Below the pieces are notes generated by a model. The model saw only the letters and a program-made list of their open reading frames with translations. It was not told where the DNA came from and made no database searches. A program made the position numbers and the translations under genes. 20,978 nt of DNA from Apostichopus californicus (lineage: Eukaryota > Echinodermata > Holothuroidea > Aspidochirotida > Stichopodidae), in the NCBI GenBank assembly GCA_020650975.1, contig JAIPMN010007715.1:1-20978 (forward strand). Reading direction: 5' to 3'. Shown piece by piece: positions 9,992-20,300 of this stretch (position 1 is the stretch's first letter; each line of letters starts with the position of its first letter).

Positions 9992-10011
9992 GGGGGTGGG
10001 GTGGGTGGGGG
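9992..10011 (+). other. G-quadruplex motif with single-T loops
   Basis: G5-T-G4-T-G3-T-G5 in 20 bases. Three one-base loops make this among the most stable predicted parallel quadruplex arrangements. It lies alone in AT-rich intergenic DNA. Confidence 0.85.
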
Positions 10012-10665
10012 ATCCCATTAGATATGTAGTTTCATTATCATTTTCTGTGGTGGTAAGAGGGACTTTATTTCTGTCATTGATTGTAATTTATCAATTCAGC
10101 CTAGTTCTTCAGATTGGTTTACTTTAAGGTGTCTCAAGAAAGTTCACCATGGCAGACCACTTTAATTAGTCCAGCCAGAAGGAATTTAAGGTTAGTGGAG
10201 CTGTAGTTTGATGAAGGTTATCAGACTTCTAATAAGGAGGGTTCCACTATAACAAAGACTCATCCAAGATGTCAGTTTACCTTTTGGCTGAGTGGAATTA
10301 ATATCAAAACGGGTTGTTTAAGAGCTGTTCCTTTTACACTATAAAGAAGTATTCTTGTGTCTTATTGTGTGTTCATTCATAACTTTTATTACGCCAATGC
10401 TGCTAAAACTGGTTTCTCCGTCTGTAACCACTGACCCTTAATATACTGATTACTGAGGCATAATATCACATATACTGGCATACACCCACTTGAGGGTTCA
10501 AGTCAATTGGCTTTGTGGGATACTTGCATCACATCCACAAACTAACAGTCACACACCTTCATATATACAGCATTGACTCAACCACTGATAATGTTTGGGT
10601 TCTGCATCTGCTTGGTTTTGTGTTGACTGTCCGTCGGTTTTGTACTGATGCATTTTCTATTATCT

Positions 10666-10668
<3 letters not shown>
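10012..10668. other. Intergenic, nothing recognised
   Basis: No gene, RNA or repeat supported in this stretch. Confidence 0.6.
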
Positions 10669-10707
<39 letters not shown>

Positions 10708-10729
10708 TGTATATATATACTGTATATAC
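10669..10729. repeat. (TA)n microsatellite and TATA-rich flank
   Basis: An uninterrupted TA run at 10669-10706, followed by CTGTATATATATACTGTATATACT. It generates the spurious YIYIYI coding on the + strand. Confidence 0.95.
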
Positions 10730-10830
10730 TTACTGTTTACTATGTATAAACTTAGACTCAGCCACAAACCCACTTTCAAGTGAGCACTAGTAGTACTAAG
10801 GGTGCACAAAGTTTGTAAAGTGGACTTTAA

Positions 10831-10915
10831 TGTCAGTAATCTTCAAAAATACTGTCAGTAGTCTTCAAAAATACTTCAAGAAAATACTTCAAAAGTCTTC
10901 AAGAAAACTCGCCAC
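10831..10915. repeat. 22-bp tandem duplication with TTCAAG-rich tail
   Basis: Copies at 10831-10852 and 10853-10874 differ by one base; each begins TGTCAGTA and ends CTTCAAAAATAC. The tail repeats ACTTCAAG / TCTTCAAGAAAA words to about 10915. Confidence 0.85.
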
Positions 10916-11900
10916 ATGGCAAGATGAGATAATCAGAATAGACACAAAAAGACGATATAACAGATATTGAAGATGCTTCAAGTGGGATATTTTGTTTCAT
11001 ACCAATAATCACCTCTTCCCAAGCTTCTGTTCACACACATGTTATTTATGTCATCAATGGAGTGAAAACATAAACGTGATTCAAACTAAAAAGTAATGTG
11101 TAGTACAAATCATTGTGGCTCAAATGCACCCTTTGTAAACAATAGAAAGAAATTAGGTTTTTAAAAACTTTTTAAGATATAGTACAAAATAGAGACGGGC
11201 AAGATAATTCTTTGAAAAAGTAAATAGTGTGCAATGAAATTCAGGGTTTCAAAAGATAAATTAATGACAATATAGAAAAGAAAATAACTTTGTTCTAAAT
11301 TTGACAAATTGTCAATTAAAAAGTCTGAGACATTTTCTGCATCATTTAACTAGAGAATTTGTAGATTTCTGCAGTGTCCTAATCATTGGCATTTAGCATA
11401 GAGTAACAGTAAAAAGTATGGTATACTCAATAACACTGGTTCAATAAAAACTATGGCCGAAATAAAAGTCTAGACTGAAAGAGAAAAAAGAAATAAACCC
11501 TACAGACTACAACAATACTACTTACATGATATAAAGTTAACTCATTGCTCCCCTTAACTCTTACATGCTAAGTTCTCTGAACAGACATTCACAATTACTT
11601 GATCATTGCTAAAGCAGAATACAGCAAACCCAATATTACTGAGTATTTCATAAACTTCTAATTACTGTTGGTACAGTAAACCAGGGCTACTGATTACCCA
11701 TTTTTCATGTTATTCAAAGCAAAATAAAATTTCCAAAATAGCAACTATACTTTTGCTCAGTGTACTTAATAACAGATCCCTCTTAACTGAAATCAGCCAC
11801 TTATGTTACTACTCAGAGTCAGTGGCATACCTGTGTTATTTGTCCATCAAATGTAAGCAGTCAAGGGTCACTCCAAACTATATATATCCCTCATATATTA
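10916..11900. other. Intergenic, AT-rich, nothing recognised
   Basis: No ORF of interest. A small inverted repeat TTGACAA-A-TTGTCAA lies at about 11302-11316. No RNA gene or transposon recognised. Confidence 0.55.
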
Positions 11901-12575
11901 CTCATGTAACTATATAGGCACTCAACATGTAACTATATAACCACCCAATGTGTAAGACTATACAGTCACCCAACATGTAACTATATTAATTCACCCAACA
12001 TGTAACTATATAATCACCCAACATGTAACTATATAGTCACCCCACATGTAAGACTATATAGTCACCCAACATGTTACTATATATGTCACTCAACATGTAT
12101 CTATATAATCACCCAACATGTAACTATATAATCACCCAATGTGTAAGCTATACAGTCACCCAACATGTAACTATATAAATTCACCCAACATGTAACTATA
12201 TAGTCACCCAACATGTAAGTATATAGTCACCCCACATGTAAGTATATAGTCACCCTACATGATTATATAAATTCACCCAACATGTAACTATATAATCACC
12301 CAATGTGTAAGCTATACAGTCACCCAACATGTAAGACTATATAGTCACACAACATGTAACTATATAGTCACCCAACATGTAAGTATATAGTCACCCAACA
12401 TGTTACTATATAAATTCACCCAACATGTAAGACTATATAGTCACCCTACATTTAACTATATAATCACCCAATGTGTAAGACTATATAGTCACCCAACATG
12501 TAAGTTATAGTCACCCAACATGTAACTATATATGGTCACTCAACATGTTACTATATAAATTTACCCAACATGTAA
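11901..12575. repeat. Minisatellite, about 29 units of ~23 bp with higher-order period
   Basis: The unit is roughly CACCCAACATGTAACTATATA followed by GT, AT or AATT. Units vary from 22 to 25 bp. Each carries two small palindromes, ACATGT and often CTATATAG. A variant unit with CCCAATGTGTAAG recurs at 11942, 12133, 12297 and 12465, that is every 7-8 units (164-191 bp), giving a higher-order repeat. Counts were made by eye and may be off by one. Confidence 0.95.
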
Positions 12576-13602
12576 TGTTCTTGTGGCCTACCCTGGAAGG
12601 CTCTAGTCACCCCTGTACCAACTTGAATGAATCGTCAAAGATAGTTGAACATGATTCAATGTATTACAGATCTCATAATTTGCCTTGAGTATACTTCAGC
12701 TTATCAACATATTTTCAATGTAGTCAGTACTGTATCAAGCAAGGTTTGGAGATTAGTTTAATTCCTATCTCCCTCCCATACTATTACCCATCCCTCTTCC
12801 TGTACCCTCTCCTCCATTCAAAACCTTCAACAAAATTCAAACACTGGTAGACTTCACACCTTCAATCAAGGTTACGTAGATTTGTCTCCATAGTGAAATA
12901 ACAGTACAGTCTGAACCTATTGCAATGCTGGAAGAAAATTATGAATTATCATTAATTAGAATTGCACTAAACTACATACTGGTTTTTATATGCATTGACC
13001 CACCACTACTACACAAATTTATACTAGCATTATCCCTCTAGCAAAAGAATTGGAAGCAACAGGATCAGTGTGAAGGTGTCAGGGAGGGTCCTGTATAAAT
13101 ATAAAGATATGCAGAGTAAAATTATACAAAAGCAGAATTACAAAAAAATAATATAAAATAAAATAGGTAAATAAAAGAAGGATTTGTGCAAAAGTCAGAT
13201 TGTAAGGCACTCCGGTGAAACATCTATTCAAAACATTTCACATTTGGATTTGACTTTTACCATATGAAAGTATCAAATTTATTGCCTTATTATACTTGGT
13301 AGGAAGTCTTCAGCCTTCCTTTGTAATGCCTTTCACATGATACTACAGAGGAACACAAGAATAAATAAACTTGGAAACTCCTTTGAATACATCCTTTCCT
13401 CCACATCCAAAACTTAACCCCTTGCAATAACCCCCTCCCCCACATTTTCCCTCATTTTATTACACTCCAAACATGTCAAAATCACAATGATTAAGAAATT
13501 TACACAAGATACCTGACATGCATACTTGCCAACATCTCATGTATTTGCATTGTCAATCCTCAGAAAAGGCATTCCATCCCAACCATCATCAGGCCTGCTG
13601 AA
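12576..13602. other. Intergenic, nothing recognised
   Basis: AT-rich with several pyrimidine-rich patches. TTTATT at 13456-13461 reads AATAAA on the - strand and, with a G-rich stretch beyond it, could be a distal poly(A) site for ZFYVE26. No gene supported. Confidence 0.5.
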
Positions 13603-13636
13603 GGGGGAGGGGGAGGGGGAGGGGGAGGGGGGGAGG
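13603..13636 (+). repeat. (GGGGGA)n array
   Basis: Five or so GGGGGA units ending in a longer G run. It is a purine-only strand and also a G-quadruplex motif. Frames across it (Gly-Glu on +, Ser-Pro on -) are artefacts. Confidence 0.9.
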
Positions 13637-13900
13637 TTACACCACTGTGGGTTCAGTCCATGGTTAATAAAGGGGTCCAAGGAACAATGTAAACAATCCT
13701 CATTTTGTAATATTAAGCCTACTAAAAGGGTGCTCGCTGGTGTGATTTCCCACCTGGCTCCCAACAGACCTGACCATCATTTCGGCACTCTCCTAATCAC
13801 CAAAGTGTAGTAACACCGTTTTTAGCACCATAGCTGATGACGATCGGTTCCCATGTCTAAATATGAAACTTTGGACCCTTGATACCATTAGTTCCATATC
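13637..13900. other. Intergenic, nothing recognised
   Basis: Mixed composition without a supported gene. GGTTCAGTCCAT at about 13650 recurs at 14010. Confidence 0.5.
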
Positions 13901-13940
13901 TGACATTCCATAAATTTGGCTTCCCATTCGCATTTGGTTT
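13901..13940. repeat. 41-bp direct repeat, distal copy
   Basis: Begins TGACATTCC and continues ATAAATTTGGCTTCCCATTC to CATTTGGTTT. It differs from 14090-14130 by one indel and one substitution. It is followed by a T run. Confidence 0.9.
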
Positions 13941-14041
13941 TTTTTTGTCATCATACCCACATATTTGTTTAATCACCCTCAGTCTGCTCAATATAATCTA
14001 GTTCGTGTCGGTTCAGTCCATCCCATGTTCCCTCAGTTTCC

Positions 14042-14047
14042 TTTATT
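14042..14047 (-). terminator. Possible poly(A) signal of ZFYVE26
   Basis: TTTATT on +, read as AATAAA on -, about 83 bases past the stop codon. Downstream GT-richness is weak, so use is uncertain; a more distal AATAAA lies at 13461-13456. Confidence 0.4.
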
Positions 14048-14089
14048 CTAATCCTTACATCTTTATCTTCCCTCATCTACAAACCTACA

Positions 14090-14130
14090 TGACATTCCCA
14101 TAAATTTGGCTTCCCATTCTCATTTGGTTT
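14090..14130. repeat. 41-bp direct repeat, copy abutting the ZFYVE26 stop codon
   Basis: Partner of 13901-13940, 189 bp away. Its right end at 14130 is the last base of the ZFYVE26 TGA, so the repeat forms the first 40 bases of that gene's 3' UTR. Confidence 0.9.
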
Positions 14131-14363
14131 CATCGTTGCTCCCAGTAACGTCCACCTTTCTTCATCACCTCTGCCACATCCCTCCTCTGCAACTGTTCCA
14201 TCTCCTTCTTCTTTAGCCACTGGTCACACATGTCCTTGATCTTTGTGTTACCGGTTCTCTCCGCAGCGCTCCCTATCCTCTTGACATCTTCCGCTCCTCT
14301 CTCTCCCCTGACTGCCAGGAGATAGGCCTTCTTTAACTTACCACATATGATGTGAGCATTTAT
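14130..14363 (-). CDS. ZFYVE26: ZFYVE26 terminal coding exon with stop
   Basis: 77 codons and TGA (14132-14130). It begins INAHIICGKLKKAYLLAV, a close match to the family's C-terminal Y/HLICxKLxxAYLxAV helix pair, then a charged helix (KIKDMCDQWLKKKEMEQL) and the end GGRYWEQR. It is missed when scanning only for ATG-started frames. The acceptor is CACTAG at 14366-14364, phase 0. Confidence 0.94.
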   Translation of the reverse strand: MNAHIICGKLKKAYLLAVRGERGAEDVKRIGSAAERTGNTKIKDMCDQWLKKKEMEQLQRRDVAEVMKKGGRYWEQR

Positions 14364-17300
14364 CTAGTGAAAAAGAGAAACAGGGCTAGTTCAAACATAG
14401 GCAGGATCTTGAACACATTCCATAATCGAGTTACAGAAATCATGCAGGATAAATGGCAAGCCAAGGAAATCACAGATGAGACGAACCGATGCTGAAATAA
14501 TATTATCTTTTGATGGACGTCTGGAAAAAATAATCTTGATTCATTTCCTACTATGTATATAAAGAAGAATGAAATTTGTATAAGATAACATGCTTCAATT
14601 CTGTCTGCCACATTATATCTTAGAGATTATTCATGCATAATGCAGAACGACTGGGTATTGAAAATCTCTTTATGCCGTTTTCATTTTAATTTAACATTTT
14701 CATGACAAGAGTTCAGAGACATTTGACATCTTGTAGATACCAGGTTCTTTTAAAGAGATACCTAATGTAATTCCAATCCTCTGTCACCTTTTCCTGTCAA
14801 CTGATCCTAAATACTATTCCTAACATTGGTACCATCTGTCATACAACCCATCTGCTGAACTCATGATTACCTTCTGCGAATCACTGTTGATGAGTTTAAT
14901 CAGACTCTCTGCCTCTTTCAGAAGGGTTGGGTTTCCAGACATGACCCTGATGCAGTTAGCGACCACCTCGTCGCATTCGTCATGCTTCATCAAACCCTTG
15001 ATACAACCCAGAAGCTGCTCGATGTCCCTGTTTTTACCCAGCGACGCCAGATGTCTCCCGGCTCTGGTGTAAATAAGAGAGTCGGGGAGACGGAAGTCCT
15101 GCATGGAAACAATTATAGAACATTTGAGTATGTCTATGTGTAGGATGTCATCAAGGGGAGATGGAAAAAGAGGAAGATTTCAATATAAATATAGAAGCGT
15201 TCCAAGACTTGTACAATTCACATATATATGTATTAATTGCCTTCTTCAGGGATTATTTTTTTTAAGTTAAATATCAATTTTGACCAACAGTAATTCTAAC
15301 ATTTTTCATTAGTGCAAATCCATGACCACAAGAAAATAATAATTTGTTATTTTATTACGTAATATGGCAACAACAGTTAATACCTCAAGAAAGTGTTTAA
15401 TTTCCCTCTATCACTATCACTCTTCTCAAGCTCCCCCAATCCCCCCCCCCTCCCCCTCACTCTCTTCTAAGAATACCTATTTATCCAAAACCTGAAACAG
15501 TTGTGGTAAATGAGTGGATTACTAGCTCTGAATAACTTAAAGCTCAAACTCAATCTGTTGGCCTAATACCAGTAAAGAGAATTTTAGCTTGAACATATCA
15601 AAATCAGCTTTAATTTAAAATCTTATGAACTCTTTTTTATAGAATCTCTAGTCAACCCATTTAGTGTGTTATGTAATGCATTTCATACCTGAATTATTCT
15701 ATATGCAAGATCAAACCCTTCTGGGATGGTACTGCCACTCATCAAAACCTGTCAAACAAGAAAACAACAAATCCTGGATATCAAACCACAGGCACTCAGT
15801 AATTTGTTTCTTTCTATTATAAACCGACAAATAAATAGATATCCTGATAGACCTTGCAAATGAAGTTAGAAAAAGAGAAAAGAAATAATTGTCAAAAAAA
15901 TATAACATTCCTAAATCTGATCCATCCCACTCCAATTCAGTTTGATCACTAATTAACCTCTCGTTACTAAGAGTGCTACAGAATTTGTTACGAGGCAAAT
16001 ATGTGTACAACATTACCAACAAATTTTTCCATTCTACCACCTCAAGCTCCCCCCCCCCATTCCCATCCCATCCCATCCTTGTTTTCTATTTTGTATTATG
16101 AGGGGGGAGCCTCCAGTTTATTATGCCCCCATATGGCTGCATTGTTCACTTACCCTATATGCCACCTCAGCTTTTTCTTTGCCACCACCAAATAATGTTG
16201 GTAATTTCACAGCTTGACTTGCTTGTGCAGCAGCTGGAGGGGTAGCGGGGGCCCCTGCCACAGCGAAAGCCTTTTGAGAAGTCGTTTTATTACCCATGAC
16301 ACCATGGAGGAACTTAGTGACATCAATCTGAACTAAGATTGTATTGATATGTCTGAAAATATAAAAACAAGCAACGAATAACATCAAATTCATGATGCAT
16401 GTCCAAAAATAGCAAACTTGCTTTTCCGATTAACATATGAAATGAAAACAGGAAAATGGAAAATATAAAGAGTATTTGAAAAAAGACAACTTAAAAAATC
16501 TTGCACCAACTGGGATGATGCTGGCCTCTTAAGTTTTGATCATGAGCTACTCTCCCCAACTACCCTGCATGCTTTAGGGCTTGCTCATGAGCACCCTTCC
16601 CACCTACCTTGCACCCCTTTGGTCTTGCTCACTAGCACCTCCCTACCTACCCTGCACCCCTTAGGTCCTGCTCCTGAGCACCCTCCCAAACTACCCTGCA
16701 CCCCTTAGGTCCTGCTCATGAGCACTGTTCCCACCTACCCCGCACCCCTTAGGTCTTGCTCATGAGCACCCTTCCCACCTACCCTGCACCCCTTAGGTCT
16801 TGCTCATGAGCACCCTTCCCACCTACCCTGCACCCCTTAGGTCCTGCTCNCTACCCTGTACCCCTTAGATCCTGCTCATGAGCACCCTTCCCACCTACCC
16901 TGCACCCCTTAGGTCTTGCTCATGAGCACCCTTCCCACCTACCCTGCACCCCTTAGGTCCTGCTCATGAGCACTGTTCCCACCTACCCTGCATCCCTTAG
17001 GTCCTGCTCATGAGCACCGTTCCCACCTACCCTGTACCCCTTAGATCCTGCTCATGAGCACCCTTCCCACCTACCCTGCACCCCTTAGGTCTTGCTCATG
17101 AGCACCCTTCCCACCTACCCTGCACCCCTTAGGTCTTGCTCATGAGCACTGTTCCCACCTACCCTGCACCCCTTAGGTCCTGCTCATGAGCACCCTTCCC
17201 ACCTACCCTGCACCCCTTAGGTCTTGCTCATGAGCATCCTCCCCACCTACCCTGCACCCCTTAGGTCTTGCTCATGAGCATCCTCCCCACCTACCCTGCA

Positions 17301-20300
17301 CCCCTTAGGTCTTGCTCATGAGCATCCTCCCCACCTACCCTGCACCCCTTCGCCACAGCTACCCTGCACCCCTTAGGTCTTGCTCATGAGCATCCTCCCC
17401 ACCTACCCTGCACCCCTTAGGTCTTGCTCATGAGTACCCGCCACAGCTACCCTGCACCCCTTAGGTCTTGCTCATGAGCATCCTCCCCACCTACCCTGCA
17501 CCCCTTAGGTCTTGCTCATGAGCACCCTCCCCACCTACCCTGCACACCTTAGGTCCTACTCATGAGCACCCTTCCCACCTACCCTGCTGCATATTGCTCA
17601 ATCTATGTACAGTGAGATTTTGGTTTTGTCAGGTTCTTTGCCGCAACCCCGAGGTGGTCTAGGTAACAAATAGAATTGATAAGTATAACCAGTTAAAGAA
17701 AGCCTACTTTAGGCATACCAGGCACAATATACCACATGAACCCCCTATTAACATAAGGATCAGGTTTTAACAAGACCATGACCGACTTACTTTGTCAGTT
17801 CTGATGGTGATAAAGTGAGGCGTACATTGACATCTCCCTCTTTTCTACCCCCACCCCAACCGGCTGGAGACTTTGAATTTTGATTTGAGGCCCGGGGTAC
17901 ACTGCCCCACTCTTTGTCCTCCATCATGGCCTTCAAGTGATCGTGGGCCCGGCGTACATGATGCAGACGATCAAACAACTCGCTGTAGGAAGTGGCCCGC
18001 TCCTGGTAGAAACGGATACACAGCATCGCTGCTCGCACAAAGTCCTGTCAGAATGGAAAAAAATGGTGTGTGAGAGAGATAACCATTTCCTGAACCATGA
18101 ACCTATAGCATACTGATAGGGTGGATGGAGGTGGGGTGGGTGTGGGTATTGGGAAGAGTGGGGATGGGAGGGAATCCGTGACATGGGATTTTTGGTTTGT
18201 ATTAGGCATATCCACTTGTAAGACATTTTTGTACTGTTAAAATATCACGCATCTTGTCAACACATACATGCACAGAGTGACATACTTTGCGAATAAAACT
18301 TTTATAAAACTATGAAACATAAATAACATTTAATTATGACATACATATATGTAACATCTGTTGATATCAAGCTCATATCTGCAAAGGGGGAGGGGGGGGG
18401 GGGAGTTGGGGTTCTAACAACTCCTTTGTTCAGCATCACTATTTGAGATAACCATTTGACCCATTGAGCTAGTTTGTGCCCATTTGAGATAACCTGTTGA
18501 CCCCTTGGAGCTCAGAGGGTGAAAATTGATAGGAAGTTTAAGTGCATGTTTAAAGCAAGAGCATGAACTCTGAAGCAGATTTCATTACCTGGATGCCAGG
18601 AATGTTTCATTGAAGACCAATAGAGCTTCTTCACAGAACTAAACTGAACTGGATTTGACCAAACTATGTTCACCAAAATAAAATTATAGCATTGGAGAAT
18701 TCACAGATTAATTGTAGCTTTAATTTGGAGTTATCATGTTTAAAAGGTTTTCAGACTTTGAAGCCTGTTGTCCTCATGTGACATTTGACCTCTACCAATT
18801 TCAATAGGATTATTGCACTCCCTGAGCTGGATCGACACACTTAGTATGGAGTTCAAGAAAGATATACTTCTTGTGTTATCGTGTTTACACTTTTCAGACT
18901 TTCATTTCAATATTGACCGCAAATGACCTTTGACCTCCACAAATTTCAATAGGGTTCTTGTACTCAACAAGCTGAATCTGCATACCACGTATGAAGTTCA
19001 ACGACGATGTATTTTGCGAGTTATCGAGTTCACAAAGTTTTCAGACTTTGACCTCTGTTGACCCCAAATGACCACTGAACTTCACAGAAAACAATAGGCT
19101 TCTTGCTCTCAAGAGGAAGGATCCACATACCAAGCATGATGTAAATTCACCCATTAACGTTTTGGGTTACCATGTTTACAAGCAAGTGTCACATTCACAC
19201 ACACACACACGCCATCACCCAAAATGCACAGATTCCTTTTGTCTCCGGCAAGGATTCAAAAAGGGTCAAATATTGGCGAAATTTCAGTACACATTGACAC
19301 AAGGTTTTAGGAAATAATTTAAGCATGTGCAAGGATAACCAAGTTAGGAGCCATTCTTACATACATGTCTATTTTACATTAAATGCCTACATACAACAGA
19401 ACATATTTTTATAACTAATTAACAGTTAGATGCATTACTTGCATACATAACGAACAGGGATGATTTGATTTGTTAAAAATAATTTCCTACTTTCTATGCG
19501 ACCATATATTTTCTATGAAACTCCACTTACAGTATTATAAAGCAACATACTAGCACAAATACTCTAAGTTGTACATGGGAAAATGGTATATCAAGATTTG
19601 ACACTTTGAAATTTCAGTGATGGCATTTCATAAATGAACGCATCGGGCCTCACCTTCATGAATACTTGAAGGTGGTAGAGTACATGGTTGAGTTTGTTCT
19701 TGTTGAGGTGTCGGCATACCGCGGTGAGGTGAGAGTCCCAGATACTGAGGGTAGGGTCTAGACGGACCATGTATTCCTCTAACATACCCAGTTCACCTTT
19801 CTTCAGACAAGGCAGGAATAACCCTTCCAGGAATACTTCACCGGAACAATTCTGCATAGAATGATAACAGATTAACAGAATGGCTATTCTTGACATTGGT
19901 ATGTTACTTTCAAGAAGATCTACGTTTGACAAAAATGTTTCGAAACCTCACCAGGAACGAGATTCCCTTGACCTATGCCTGCCCTTCGAATATTGTTGAG
20001 TACTTCAAGCACCCTTCAAGATATACAGAGGCATTTTTTTCGTATCATTATATCTGTTTGAGAAAGAACAGATTCGTTTATTTACGTGTTTGATGAGGTA
20101 ATCGAGGGCCATGGAGAGCAGATCATACTTCATGTAGAACTGAATGGCTGTCAGGTACGGGCAGTATGTGTTGATGTAATACAAACATTCTTTGGCAGCT
20201 GGGCTGTCCAGTTTCTTTCTGGAAGAACCATCCTGTTGATATGGAAAAAATATAAAAATATATATATATATATATATATATATTTATCTTGATTTAGAGA

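Larger units (their letters stand above)
16353..17790 (-). other. ZFYVE26 intron, 1,438 bp, mostly minisatellite
   Basis: About 1,050 of its bases are the 44-bp repeat array listed separately; the short flanks hold nothing recognised. Confidence 0.85.
18045..19653 (-). other. ZFYVE26 intron, 1,609 bp, repeat-rich
   Basis: The largest intron seen. It holds a G-rich stretch (18119-18172), a long G tract (18386-18411), a short duplication (18442/18483), a diverged ~145-bp tandem repeat (18610-19183) and a short (CA)n run at about 19196-19210. No gene supported. Confidence 0.8.

Noticed and set aside
10515..10790. + strand ORF of 91 codons
   Set aside because: A third of it is the (TA)n repeat read as YIYIYI; the rest has no similarity I recognise.
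11901..12575. CRISPR-like array of regular ~23-bp units
   Set aside because: There are no unique spacers between repeats; units are directly abutting and vary, and the sequence is animal genomic DNA.
13526..13810. ORFs on both strands (94 and 75 codons)
   Set aside because: They span the GGGGGA array and have no recognisable domain or splice context.
14863..15072. + strand ORF of 69 codons
   Set aside because: It is the antisense shadow of a well-supported ZFYVE26 exon.
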